From: Bactericera cockerelli | Lineage: Eukaryota; Arthropoda; Insecta; Hemiptera; Triozidae | NCBI GenBank assembly: GCA_024516035.1 | Contig: CM044963.1 | Coordinates: 20,895,321 to 20,959,320 of the forward strand | Length of the DNA stretch: 64,000 nucleotides | Reading direction: 5' to 3' | Shown: positions 30,430 through 42,537 of the stretch, one piece after another | Position numbering within the stretch: position 1 is the stretch's first letter | Layout: every line of letters starts with the position of its first letter | Notes under the pieces: generated by a model | Seen by the model: the letters and a program-made list of their open reading frames with translations, nothing else | Database searches by the model: none | Told to the model about the DNA's origin: nothing | Position numbers and translations under genes: made by a program

Positions 30430-31463
30430 AATCAAAACCTTGGTCGAGGTGACATCGTGTCTGCCGGTGGCGTGAATTATCTTAATTTAAGATCGTAATA
30501 ATTTACGATTTTTTTAATCGGAACTTATTTTTAACCGGTAAACCAACTTAGAATCGCTTACTTGAGTGTTTTTTTTTTAATTTTTGCTCCATGTAAGGTA
30601 CAATAGATTTTTAGAAGTCGTCAATCATTTTAGACACACCTTTCTAGCACACAAGTGCAGGGCGTTACTTTGTTCTTTTTCTCTTGCCCAAACAACATTG
30701 CTTGCCCTCAACCACAAGTTGCTGAAAAGATGTAAATTGTATCTGAGAGCACATTTTACCAATTGTTGATAAAAGAAAAAAAAAGTATTTAATTTTTTCT
30801 GCTTGGTTCACTATTTTCAAATTTGCCAAATAGATCAAAATTTCAACCCAAGTACTATCTAAAAGTTTCCTTCACCTCTGATTTTCAAACTAAAATATTA
30901 AGACCTACAAAATCTTTATGATTTCATTCCGTTCGCCGTTGAAACCTTTGGCTCTTTTGAACCAAGTGCTTTGAAAATGTATCCAAAACCTTGGTCCTTG
31001 AGACGAAGTACAGACACGCCGGGGAATATTTCAGGCAACGGCTTAGTTTCGCTGTTCAGAGAGGTAACGTTGCCTCAGTGCTGAGTACACTGCCTTGGGA
31101 AGATGTGTTTGGAGAAGTGTTTCATGAATTGTGAAAATATTTATGTTTTATTCATTAATACCTACATCTAAAAAACAGTGTTTACCTAGAAATCTAGATC
31201 CCTACACCTGTCGTGTTTAGATCTGCTGGTTTAAGGCGATTGGTTGCAGTTCTAGGGGAAAGTTTTTTTGGATGCTACCATTGCAAAGGAATACATCGTA
31301 CCTTGGTGGTCTTAAAACCTCTGTTAGATCACTGAGGTCCTCCACCCCGAAAGTCAATCATTGTTCTTCCCTCTCTATCCTGGTCTGTGCCAGTAGCTCA
31401 GTGGTAAATCTCAGTGGTATACACGAGCACGTCATAACACGAACCTTTGTGACCTTCTTCCAA
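30430..31463. other. Non-coding stretch
   Basis: AT-rich sequence. Near 31385-31420 'cagtagctcagtggtaaatctcagtggta' looks like a duplicated tRNA A box, probably a SINE head fragment. No gene is seen. Confidence 0.45.
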
Positions 31464-31632
31464 GACTCCATACAACTTGACGTGTAAGACTCCATACAAC
31501 TTGACGTGTAAGACTCCATACAACTTGACGTGTAAGACTCCATACAACTTGACGTGTAAGACTGAAAGATTCCACACAACTTGACGTGTAAGACTGAAAG
31601 ACTCCACACAACTTGACGTGTAAGACTCCATA
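31464..31632. repeat. 24-bp tandem repeat with 32-bp higher variants
   Basis: Four 24-bp units ('gactccatacaacttgacgt' plus 'gtaa') are followed by two 32-bp units. The longer units carry the 8-bp addition 'gactgaaa' and 'cacacaactt' in place of 'catacaactt'. The array then breaks off. Confidence 0.9.
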
Positions 31633-32356
31633 GAATGTAGAATAATGTCCCGCGATATTTTTTCAACTTAAACTATATTCAAAGTTCAAATTTTTGGACT
31701 TTGACGAACAAGAAAAAAAGAAATTACACAATCCGACGAACACGCGATCTGTCGTTTAAATAACTTTGGAAAATAACTAACCTTTTAGTTGGAAAAAAAA
31801 GAAAGCAGTAATCATGGGCATAATAGTAAATTCAAAAGCTAATTAGCCTCGCGCTAGAAAGTCAAACGAGGAACATGTTTGTGAGTTCTGGCAAAAAGAA
31901 AGATGATTTTTTTTTCTTGTTTTTGCTGAAATTTGAAAGACTTGGTTAGTAAATGAAAAAAAATAATAGACGTTCTATTATAGATCTTAAGTTCTCGATT
32001 TTGTCTATTTTTTATTTTCTGGAATTCAAAAGACTTAGAAAAATAAATATTATGTGGAATTGTATGATATTTATAGGAGATAATTATGTACTTCGAATTT
32101 TAAATCATTTTAAAAGGGTCAAAACCTCGAGATTGCTTTAATTTTGACCAGTATAGGTATGTATGTATTCTGTTAATGTATACTGTATAGTGTAAAGCTG
32201 TAAAGTATAGATCAGCGGTCGGCAATAAACGGACCGCGGACAAATTTATATTTCCGTGATATTTTGAAAAAAGTTACGCTGTGAACTTTTAACAAAAATG
32301 TTGACTACGGGTTTGAAAGTCACTTAATTAAAATGGTTTGAATCGGGTTTTTTTAA

Positions 32357-32664
32357 GATGAATGTTTCACAGCCTTTTTTTATTTCGTAGCCATGAAACA
32401 GGAGCTACTGTAGACGCTTGTGGTCTGTGTTGTAGCCTGCCCATCCCGTAGTATGCCTCCCCTCTGATGGGCGAGAAGTGACACAGTACTTCCCATTTAG
32501 GTGCTGGGTCAACACGAGCGGCCGAGCGCACCGGAAGGTATCCCTTATACAAACAATTGTAACCAAATTGAGAATACAATTTTTTTGTCGGCACGGGGGG
32601 TTGAACCCGGGACCTTCCGCAGGGCAAGCGAGTGCTTAACCACTGAGCTAATCGCACGCTCATT
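32357..32664 (-). repeat. SINE B: tRNA-derived SINE, full length
   Basis: On the minus strand the head has 'tagctcagtggttaagcac' and 'gggttcaaccc'. The body matches 33355-33706 through 'ccttccggtgcgctcg', 'gtgttgacccagcacct' and 'ggctgtgaaacattc'. Compared with that copy it lacks about 50 bp after the 'gtttgta' block. Confidence 0.85.
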
Positions 32665-33109
32665 TTACACTGTGAGCTTCTGAAAGTTCAAACCTCATCA
32701 TGGGATGATTAGAACAAAGGCTGTGGTAAAGGGACTTCAATATTACTCGTACAACAGGTTTTCATAGAGATTTTTGAATCCGGACCGCGACGATTTTTCC
32801 TGTGCTCACCCGGACTCCGCTCGATATTATTTGCCAGCCCTTGGTATAGTTGAATATTAAATATATTTTAAGTTATATACGTATAAATATTTATGTGTAC
32901 CGACGAATCATACCTTCTCTCGAGTGGGTACTTGAAACTACTTCGGATTGGAAAAATCCACATTCACAGACTGACTCTGAGAGCACTCATTTCTTTTATT
33001 TCATTGTCATTACGTTCTTGTGCGTGCAACAGGTTGCAAAATTTAACCACATAGCCAAATGAAACAATACTTTGCTCTGATAGACATCCACTCCACTCAC
33101 TGATTGACT

Positions 33110-33232
33110 AACTTGCAGATTTCTGTACCTAGTCCACGCAGGTGACCTTGGTTCGATCCCCGACTCGATGAAAAATTTCTACACCGAAGTTCGAGCTGTA
33201 CCGGTAGTTTGACCACAGCGGTCAAAGCGTTT
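33110..33232 (+). repeat. tRNA-like SINE fragment
   Basis: A B-box-like 'ttggttcgatccc' lies at about 33148-33160, followed by 'cgactcgatgaaaaatttctacaccga'-type tail wording. The A box is degenerate. Confidence 0.4.
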
Positions 33233-33743
33233 AGTAATCCAGAGGTCGCGGGTTTGAAACTCAGTCGGGACATGACAAGTTAGTTTCCCTTTTTGAGATT
33301 TTAACCACATAATAATCCGTCTTTAACTTGCTTCCGAAATAATGGGAATTATTAGCGCACGCATAGTTCAGTGGTTAAGCACTCGCTTGTCATGGCGGAA
33401 GGTCCCGGGTTCGAACCCCCGCGCCGACAAAAAATTGTATTCAATACTTGATTACAGTTGTTTGTAAAGGACCGAATTTTTTCTGAAAATTTTCAAAATT
33501 CAGATAATTACATTTTGAAATACCTTCCGGTGCGCTCGTGTTGACCCAGCACCTATGTGGGAAGTATTGTGTCACTTCTCGTCCATCAGAGGGGAGGCAT
33601 ACTACGGGATGGGCAGGCTACACACAGACCACAAGCGTCTATAGTAGCTCCTGTTTCACGGCTACGAAATAAAAAAGGCTGTGAAACACTCATCTTAAAA
33701 AAAAAATAGTTTTGGTCTAAGAGTATAAATAAGGCGATATTAA
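33233..33743 (+). repeat. SINE A copy split by SINE B
   Basis: The left piece (33233-33354) runs from 'aatccagaggtcgcgggttt' through 'ccacataataat' to 'aataatggga'. The right piece (about 33709-33743) resumes 'gagtataaataaggcgatatta', which is the SINE A 3' end. SINE B fills the gap. Confidence 0.75.
33355..33706 (+). repeat. SINE B inserted in SINE A
   Basis: The head GCGCACGCATAGTTCAGTGG begins at 33355, with B box GGGTTCGAACCCC at 33408-33420. The body shares the 'tgttgacccagcacct' and 'agtagctcctgtttcacggc' blocks with 32357-32664. It ends in an A-rich tail at about 33696-33706. Confidence 0.85.
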
Positions 33744-34819
33744 GATTTTTTAGAGATGTCCACTTAAACCAACTGTAGTTCTACCGCACATTACAGCAGG
33801 TAATAGTGCTCATTATGACGGAACCCTCAGAGGTAAAATTTTTACCATGCTAAATTATATTTCTAAATTTCCGTTCTCCTTTTTTTTTCTTTTTCATTTT
33901 GAAATTCGTCAGTAAATATTTAAAAGTCCGGTCGTCAATGTGGCTAGCAGTACGGGCAGGACACGAAGGACGTTATAGGGCTCTGACATTTTTCAAAAAA
34001 GTTGTTGAAAAATATAAAATAGAAAAAAAATAGAGTTGAGAATCATTGAAGTTTGTTCGCTGTTTTTGACATTTTAGGTTTCTGATATTTTCCAAAAGAA
34101 GAAGAAAAAAAAAAAAAACAATATTTTCAATACCTTATAGGTAATATTTAAAAAAAAAAAATACGTATAAGTTATAGGTAATTTTTTTTCGTAACTTGCA
34201 GGTAATTTGAATTTTCCTGCATTTGGAATCTCAATAAGGTTTCAAGATCTTCCGACCATTGCTTTAGTATTAGGTAAAAAATTATAACCTTCAAACACTA
34301 AACTGTTAAGTACGTCTAACACCCATATAACAATTAAATTATTCTAGTTAATTTGTGACGAAAATAATCTAATTCTAGCTATTTCTCAAAAAGTTTGAAA
34401 ATTGCAGCTTGTTTGTCAAAAAATTGTAACAGTCAAAAGACAATTTAAAATCTATAAGAACATTACCCCATTTGTGTATAATAATTTCTGACCCTTTAAA
34501 ACTCCAAACTAAAGACGCAAAAACTATAGACGCAAACCAAAAACTCTGATTCTTTTCATCAAAGAAATGCAGTTCAAAATGGATTGCAGATAAAAAGAGT
34601 GGAATCGAAAAATAAACCAGAAAGCAACATAAAAAAAGTGAAAAAATAACAAAGACTTTTTTTTAATTGACAACTGAATTTTATGGTCAAACTGTGTCAG
34701 CTTTTTGAGTAAACGGAGTCGGAAAAGCAGTTTAATGCATTATTCGGGGAACAATTTGTGATTTTTTACAACTCGAAGAGAAATCGAACCGAATTGGTCT
34801 GATTTTCCCGGACGTCAAA
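33744..34819. other. AT-rich stretch upstream of a candidate exon
   Basis: Mostly A/T-rich sequence with runs of A. Nothing coding. It could contain the promoter of the candidate gene starting at 34820; no TATA box is obvious. Confidence 0.45.
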
Positions 34820-34899
34820 ATGGTTTTCGAGGACAAGCGATGGACCTTGGACCCCAACAGCATTTTCAAAATGAGAAGGCTCTCGTTTGTGCCGAAAAG
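34820..34899 (+). CDS. Candidate first coding exon of a small gene
   Basis: ATG 34820-34822 in an excellent context (CAAAATGG) opens 26 codons plus 2 nt to a perfect donor AAAAG|GTGAGT. The peptide is basic (MVFEDKRWTLDPNS, then KMRRLSFVPK). GC content is higher than the flanks. The next plus-strand exon I find in a compatible phase is 42538-42787; joined, the product would be 109 residues. I recognise no family. Other exons in the 7.6 kb between cannot be excluded. Confidence 0.5.
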
Positions 34900-35864
34900 G
34901 TGAGTGAAGTTTTTTTGGTTCATCTGTAGACAATCTAAAATTTGCGATTTTTTTTTATTATTATTTTTCACAAAATAATGGGGTAGGTCTACTTTTTATT
35001 TTTTATCTACCATTACTTTAAAGTATCAATCTTAAAAACCGGAGGTCAATCGAGAATAATGGAGACAAATATGAATAAATTTCATTTAATTCTGATTAAT
35101 ATATCAATCAGCCTGGAAAGGACCGAGAATAGTTAACACTATATGCGAGTATTGACTTGATCTACTAAGCCTTAATCTGTACCTGTAGGTAATGTTATTT
35201 TTTTAAAAGAAGTTATATACTCGTTTTTCCCTCCTGTTTTTGAGTTATTAAAGACCTGCTTGAATAACTCATAAACAGGACTTTAAATCCGAATAAAATT
35301 AATGGACATGACATCAGGAGCTTAGACGTTGGATCTGGGCGTCCATTAAATCCTCTCACCACTGTGATATGTGCCTATCTGACGGACCGGAATTATTATT
35401 GTTATTGTTTTATATTTATGAATTAATCTGTAAGTTGCTTTTAGAGAACAATGATACTCCTTTTACAAACCAGTATGCTTGTGCTTAAATATCAGAAAAT
35501 TAGCGTTAATATACCCACGGTTCACTTGCTTTCTACCGACAAGAATTATTCGCATTTTTCGGACCGTGACTTTCATTCGTTTGGGTTTTCCGTCCATGAC
35601 ATTGTCGAGTGGAAATTCTTGCTTGTGGCGTCACCGAGTCTAGTTCATTGTCAGATGTTAATCTTGACACAGTAATCGCAGGCGAATTTTATATATTTAT
35701 CTAGAATATTATTTAAATGAGAATGATGATAACAACACAAGAACCTTATTTGCAGGTAGATTTGTTACATCTGGCAAGCTCTTATAACAACAATAATAAT
35801 CACAGGCGAATCCTAGGACTTGTGATATTTTACTTGTCATGCGGACTAATGATGATAGGGGGAG
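34900..35864. other. Intron-like sequence
   Basis: No further exon is convincing. A mildly GC-richer piece at 35480-35670 has open frames on both strands but no splice support. Confidence 0.45.
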
Positions 35865-35950
35865 AGAGAGAGAGAGAGAGGGGGAGAGAGAGAGAGGAGA
35901 GAGAGAGGAGAGAGAGGAGAAAGATAAGAGAGAAAGAGAAATAGAGATAT
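35865..35950. repeat. (GA)n microsatellite
   Basis: Nearly uninterrupted GA/GGA purine tract. Confidence 0.92.
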
Positions 35951-36063
35951 AGAGATAGAGAATATTCTAATATTTGATTGAAATAGGTTAATCTGTAAAA
36001 TTGTAATGGCAATGTAAAAATTAACAATCTTGGCAAGAGCCACCCGTTTTAAATGTAACACCA

Positions 36064-36315
36064 GAGGTCTCCTATGAAAACGACAAGAGATGTCTCCTCT
36101 TAAAAACGACAAGAGATGTCTCCTATGAAAACGACAAGAGATGTCTCCTATGAAAACGACAAGAGATGTCTCCTATGAAAACGACAGGAGATGTCTTCTC
36201 TCAAAACGACAAGAGATGTCTCCTCTAAAACAACAAGAGATGTCTCCTCTAAAATCGACAAGAGAAGTCTCCTCTTAAAATGACAAGAGAAGTCTCCTCT
36301 AAAAACGCAAAGAAT
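36064..36315. repeat. 25-bp minisatellite, about 10 units
   Basis: Units carry 'acgacaagagatgtctcct' followed by a variable 'atgaaa' or 'ctaaaa'. Each unit holds the near-palindrome GAGATGTCTC. Later units read 'gagaagtctcct'. Units are directly adjacent with no unique spacers, so this is not CRISPR-like. Confidence 0.92.
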
Positions 36316-38495
36316 ATCCTCTCTAGTTAATAAAAGATAATTATGTTGATGGAATATTCAAAATTATATTTATTGTTATTGGATAATTATTATATTCTTT
36401 AATGTGATTTCGAAAAATTGTGACATCAATAACACAATAATTACAAGATTTAAATTAACTAAATTAGAGATATTTGTTCTGTTAATGGCATGGATACCTA
36501 CCTACATATGTTATGATATATATGTTATGTACAATTTACATCTAGATATAGGTAAGGTTCTAATATTTTTGTTTTGACTGACTTTTGTTTTTGACTCAAA
36601 ATCGGACAATGTATACATACAATTAATTAACTTGTGCAATATCGTTTATTACCTTTTAATATCTACCTACGCTATGTAATGTATATATGTATAAAAAATG
36701 GTAAAAATGAACAGTTAAACTATAAATTTTCTAACGGTCAATAATATGGCGTGATTGGCACTTACATGTTATTATGTCCTCGTATAAATGTAGTGTAGTT
36801 AGGTACATACATAGATAGATAGGTAGATACATAAACACGTGTGAGTTGATAAATATGTACGTACTAAGTACCTACAATATGTGAATACCTAAAATAATGT
36901 GAGGTTAAGTATATAAATAGCTACGATAAGAACTGTACTTACATTATACATGTTACATACATCATGCAAGTCAGTTACTTTCTTATAGTTTCATGTTTTT
37001 CTACGTCATGGTAACTGTAATACATTTTACACTTTGCATGTATATTCCATGGAGAGCAACCAGCAACTAACATCTCACACGTTGTAGAACACCTGATCTA
37101 ATCCAGGCAGCTGTCAGTTTCCTAGAAGAAGACAAGATAATTTGATAATTTTATTTGGATGACGAATATTATAATATGATGGTAGACAGACAGTTTTTCT
37201 CTAATTTTTATTTTCAAGTAGAAGATGACATATTAGGAAAATTCTTCCACTAGAAATACTAAAAATTTGAGAAATATAGCTAAAATAAATGGATTTTTGT
37301 TCTATTTATTCTTGTAATCAGGTTGATTTTGAATCTTAACTCTAGATTCAGTTTAATTTTCAAAGTATCCAAGTTGTTTCTAATGGAAACTGTACTTGTA
37401 AAAAAACTACGATTTTTGTTGTTGTTGTTGTTATAGAAACCATTCATATTTATCTGTATATTTTCGGCAGGACCTTTTCAGTAATTGCGTTATTTTTGTG
37501 TTCCATTACTGAAATTCTTCCAGATCATAGTTCATTGTCAGTTACAGTAAAATTATTCTTTCTTAGTTCTGGAATTGGTTTCTCCTTTATTTCTTCATAA
37601 TAATAACAAAACTCTTTAGTGGAAGGTAACGCACCAAGTGAGTTTAATGCTCAAAGCATTTTCTACCACCTAACCCTTTCTTCTAGTTCTCTAGTTTGAC
37701 TAGTTTCAGTAATTACATTTACCATTTTTTTCCTCACATCTAGTCTAGTTCCAGTTCTGTCAATTTTAACTCTGCGGGAGAGAGGTATTCCTCTGATTGT
37801 TTCATTATCATGGCAATGCTTTCTTTCATTGTTTCATTTTTTGATATTGACTTCCAGCATTATTTCTCATTTCTATCGCCTAGTTTTCCAAATGGAGTAA
37901 TTACATTTTCTATATCTTTCCTCACATTTAGCATCTCACCAGGTCCAGTTGTGTCAATGTGAACTCTACGAGAGAGATGGGTGAAGTGATTGACGCATGG
38001 TGTTCCGTTAGGATCGACTCTCTGGTCTGAGTCAATTAGGCACCATATTGTACAAGATACAATGGTGTGTTAACCCCTTTCTTTTTCTATTTTTCTCTGG
38101 TATCAATTTACCTTTTATCCTTCTTTTTTTATAGCTTATTCTTATCTTCAGTCATACGTTCCTACTAGAAAATAATGGTGTATTTTTTATCATGTACAAG
38201 TATAACGAGTATAATGCATATGTTTAGTATATAATAAATTTATAGCTAGAATAATACTAGGTACATTGAACCATATCAACAGGTACATTCATCTCATTTG
38301 CAAGGACCTGCAAAATACCAAGTTGACATAAGGAGAAAGAGAGTATATTTATTTTAATGAATGTATGTTACACTAATGCATACTTACGAGGTATAGGAAT
38401 AAATATGTAGGTATCTAGATTGTATGTATATGTATGCGAAGGGCTATTATGGACGCTTGTATTTTAGTGGTGAAGTATACACTGAATCAAAGAAA
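36316..38495. other. AT-rich stretch without a gene
   Basis: It contains many short TACATA/GATAGATA-type runs (36480-36960), a (GTT)n run near 37416-37431, and a SINE C tail fragment near 37615-37680 ('aagcattttctaccacctaac'). I see nothing coding. Confidence 0.5.
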
Positions 38496-39080
38496 CTTTT
38501 TTGACCCAATATAAATAGTATCTGATGGGTACAAATCACATAATTTTATTCTTTAAATACTTATTTTTCCAAAGTATCTGATAGTATTTTATGGGCACAA
38601 GTCTCAAATAGCATAGTTCTGTGAATACCTTTATTTCCAAATTATCTGATGGATACAAAACACATAGATCTGTGATTTATTATATTTTCCCAAGAAGGAT
38701 CTAATGAAGATATACAAATCACATAGATCTAAGAAATGCATACCTTCTTATATTTTCTAAGGATGTAATGATGATAATATATTTGCATAATTCTATCGAT
38801 TCTCCTGAGCTCCTTGCAAAACTAAATCTTAGAGTCAACTGTAAAAATACACGATCTCACCTTATTTTTAAACTAAAATCAAACCGTTGTAATATAGGAG
38901 AATTTTCACCTATGCAAAGGCTACAAACTATAGGCAATAAAGCCAGCGATGTAGGAATTGATATTTTCAATATAACTCCTGTTGAAATAGATAGGTTTAT
39001 TTATAGTTAAGTAATAATTTAGTTTTTAGTTTAAGTAGGTTCGCGTGTTGTAAAAATGGATTCGTATTCCGTAAATTAGG

Positions 39081-39121
<41 letters not shown>

Positions 39122-39335
39122 CATAGCTCTAGCAAATGCATACCTACTTATACTTCCTAAGGATCTAATGAAGATATACAAATTACATAGATCTAAAAAA
39201 TGCATACCTAGTTATATTTCCTAAGGATGTAACGAAGATATACAAATCACATAGCTTTAGCAAACGCATACCTACTTATACTTCCTAAGGATCTAATGAA
39301 GATAGACAAATCACATAGCTCTAGCAAAAGTCTGT
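38496..39335. repeat. 64-bp tandem repeat, split by a LINE fragment
   Basis: Units of about 64 bp carry 'atacaaatcacatag', 'tctaagaaatgcatacct' and 'cctaaggatctaatgaa'. They occupy 38496 to about 38777 (more diverged) and 39113-39335 (well conserved, with 'agatcta'/'agctcta' variants). The LINE fragment at 38778-39112 interrupts them. Confidence 0.85.
38778..39112 (+). mobile_element. 5'-truncated LINE 3' end with 32-nt poly(A)
   Basis: The frame (stop near 39008) reads DSPELLAKLNLRV, then CKNTRSH, then GEFSPMQRLQ and DIFNITPVEIDRF. This is the C-terminal tail wording of insect poly(A) LINEs beyond the RT. It is followed by a short 3' UTR and 32 A residues (39081-39112). I could not define a target duplication because the target is itself repetitive. 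Confidence 0.75.
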
Positions 39336-41057
39336 GCTCGAATGCTAAAGAACCATTTGTTTTGACTAAAATGTCACAGGAAGTTCAAATTAAACGAGTT
39401 TACAACTGTTCAGTACCATATAACTGCATACTTTCATATAATTATAATATAAAAAGCTTTAACACCGTTTCATGATATCTTGACCCTAAAGACATAAAAT
39501 ATAAAACCAGGATGTTAATATTTCTTTTTAGATGCAAATTTTGTCCATAGGTACGAGAGTAACTAAATAAATACGTTTAATATTAGAGACCACACTATGA
39601 TTTGGAGTCCAAATTTTGGACCTATTTAATGAGACTTGATTTATTTAGACTGTCAGCTATAGGTAATTTTATTATTTTTGTGGGATAGGTGATATTGCCT
39701 ATGTTATTCGTTTGGTATTGATCGATAATTTATTCGTTTCTCAAGGTCAAAAATTGATGATTCCATTCGAAACCAAACGGAAGAATAATTATGGGGTTAT
39801 TTTGTTTAAACTAACTGACTGACCTATCGATCACTGAGCGGCTGACTGGCTGAGTTACCATGTCGTGGACTTTATTGTGGTCAGTGTGGTAAAATTTGAT
39901 GTTCTTCAACATCAAAATTGTTATTATTCTATAAGAACCATCAATCTTACGGTAGTTGCATGTAGAAAAATTACGCTTGGTTATCTGTATAAACAGAAAA
40001 GTATAGGAGATGTACGTATTTTTTAGCACATTTTTTAGTTAGTTTATTTACACAGTCAAGTTGTATTAGATGTATTGTAGGTATATCCGTAGACATAGAG
40101 GTGACAGGCACTTCGTGACCTAAATGAAAATTAAATTACCTAAACGAAATTTTGTGATGGTTTTGATTCCCCTCATACATATCTGGCAGTATTGATTGTT
40201 CTACCATTGGTCTTCTAAGATTATTGACATTCTTATTCCATTTTGTGTTAATTAGAATTGTATTCTTTATATTCTTCTACACAATTTAATTATTGTATTG
40301 AAGATGATGTTTTTGATAGTTTTGATGAAAATACTAATGCACAAACTATTCCAACCAACACAGCAATAATTAAAAAATCAATCACCAACAGATATCATCA
40401 GAATGTTTCTTCGATAAAATGTAGGATGTTTTCTGCCATATCATACAGGTGTAATAATTACTTTCTGTAGCAATTATGAAAAATTGCGAGTTAATGTAGC
40501 TAGTATTCATAGTCTGTTTCGGTGTGGCACTGTTGTTAACTTATCCGAAGTTTACATACCTACCTTTAACTGAATGACATTATTTCTTGAAATAATTCAC
40601 AATGTACACTTTACGATCACGTGAGATACTTCTTTTAACTTTGTCTTTTCCGAACTTGTTTGGGGTTGGCATTGGTCTAACATCTTCATTTTTATATTTT
40701 GAAGGTGGTATACCTCATTGTTTGTTGGAGATGTTATTGTAGAATATAAATACATTGAAACTTAAAAAAAAAAAAAATGTAGAGATATTAGCTCTGGCAC
40801 TCGTTCTTCGACTTTTTACGGCTGAATGTCCTTCTATACTCCAACACTGTTAAGAACGCCAACATTGTATTCTTGTCTTTTGGCCTGACGTTGTCTTTTA
40901 ACTGACATTGTTTTTTGTACCTTATCTATTATAACTCCCAGCGGAGCACTGTCAGTTTAATTACTAAAAGGTAGAAATCTTGCAGCCTTGCAATTCAGGT
41001 AGTGGAAATTTAAGGCGTTATTAATAGACGTTTTGTAATACCTCTGTGTAGACATAT
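39336..41057. other. Non-coding stretch with repeat relics
   Basis: Two halves of a dispersed repeat (40645-40690 'ccgaacttgtttggggttggcatt' type, and 40805-40870 'tttttacggctgaatgtcc') flank an inserted piece ending in A15 near 40764-40777. A fragment at 41013-41045 belongs to the 28047-28880 family. No gene is seen. Confidence 0.5.
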
Positions 41058-41215
41058 TACAAAATCCAGAGGTCGCGGGTTTGAAACCAGCCGGGACGTG
41101 ACAAGTTATCCTCCCATTTGGGATTTTTACCACATAATAATACGTCTTGGGTTTACTGCTGGAATTATGGGACTAATAGTCTAGTCAGACAGTATAAATT
41201 AGGCGATAATATTGT
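41058..41215 (+). repeat. SINE A, 5'-truncated
   Basis: It starts inside the tRNA head at 'atccagaggtcgcgggttt' and runs through 'ccacataataatacgtcttgg' to 'cagtataaattaggcgata'. It matches 12318-12520. Confidence 0.8.
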
Positions 41216-41904
41216 CTCAGATGGGAAAAAACAATAAGTCACACTTGAGATCTCGATTTTTTTTCTAATAACTTCTCCCTAACTGTTCGCAAATTCAGTC
41301 TTGGCGCTAATCAACCACTCTAATGAGCAACCCAAGTATTGTATACTGATAACAGCGCACGTTTTTGAGTCACCTCTATTATTGCAGAAACTATTACACT
41401 ATGACCAATGAATGTGACTGAGTACTCTGAGTAGTGATCAGCAAAGTGTAATGATCGATATTAATTATCATTTCGTGTAACAGTGGCTAGATTGTTATTA
41501 TTGTAAGTATATTGATTATTATTATTATTATGTAACCGAGTTGTCTGGGGGACGGAAGCCTCAGGAGGGACCAAAACATTGGCGCAGCATACACTCCTGC
41601 AAATTCCACATTGTAGTGGCTCGAGTCTAAACGATTATAAGATCATCCATTCGTTTGCGAGTGTCTCTTGAAAATTTTGCTGTGCAGTGACTGCAAACAT
41701 TTCAAAGTGAGCAGAGTTAGTCTTTTGTCGTTGATGTTTGTTAAACCAGCATTTCCACTTATCCACTATCCAGCATATCCAATATCCAACATAAGCACTA
41801 TCCAGCATATTATCCACTATCCAGCATATCCAGCAAATTCGAAAACGCAACGGAACCATTCGCTTTCTGGAACTCCGCATTAGCAAACTAGCATCCTGGG
41901 AAAT
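41216..41904. other. Possible LTR end plus short tandem repeat
   Basis: Near 41579, 'ACATTGGCGCAGC' looks like an LTR terminus followed by a primer site of the TGGCGCAG type used by some insect gypsy elements. No partner LTR or coding domain is present, so this is weak. At 41755-41835 'cactatccagcatat' occurs several times. Confidence 0.3.
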
Positions 41905-42061
41905 GCTTCTTGGCAACATCCAGCGAGGTGAAGACTTCGTGATGCTGGCATTCCGGCCCAACCCAGGCTGGGTGAGGTTAATGTGGGTAGCAGGTTTGTG
42001 AGTTTCCTGCGAATGGAGGGTAACACCCCCGTCGTGATATGACCATGCAGTTGAAAGCGAC

Positions 42062-42091
<30 letters not shown>
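41905..42091 (+). repeat. 5S rRNA-derived SINE, 5'-truncated
   Basis: It starts at 'ggcaacatccagcgaggtg' and keeps the family middle, the whole 3' module and the end block 'atgcagttgaaagcgacgtt'. A 27-nt A tail (about 42065-42091) makes it the cleanest guide to the family's 3' end and to A-tail retroposition. Confidence 0.85.
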
Positions 42092-42092
<1 letters not shown>

Positions 42093-42187
42093 GGTTCTTG
42101 CATCCTCGGTTTCCTTCCGGAAGTTTTTTTAGGTGTATTTAAAAAAATATAACATGAATTATACAGAGAGAAACAATTAAATTTATT

Positions 42188-42345
42188 CATTCAACGAACT
42201 GCTCTATAACGAGTTGCCACATCTGACACAGTATACATAGATATAGGGTTTTTTTTTCCTAATTCTTTGCTAAGTAGTATATTTTTTTCTTTTTTTCACG
42301 AGTATAAGTGCTTGTTAATGCTACCTAGCATAGCATAGCTATCTA

Positions 42346-42382
<37 letters not shown>
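42188..42382. repeat. Repeat relic and poly(A) tract
   Basis: 42188-42240 is the reverse complement of 13320-13375. A 33-nt A run at 42348-42380 suggests another retroposon end on plus; its body was not identified. Confidence 0.5.
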
Positions 42383-42537
42383 ACTAAACTACCAATGCAT
42401 GTATTCAGAAGACGTTCTTCAAGCAACAATATTTTGTATACCGCATGCTTCTTTGTAGTCGGAGTGGAATCCCGAATTAAAATTTGGCACAAGACATTTT
42501 TTTAGGTTATTGCTCTCAATTTTTTATTTTTTGCCAG

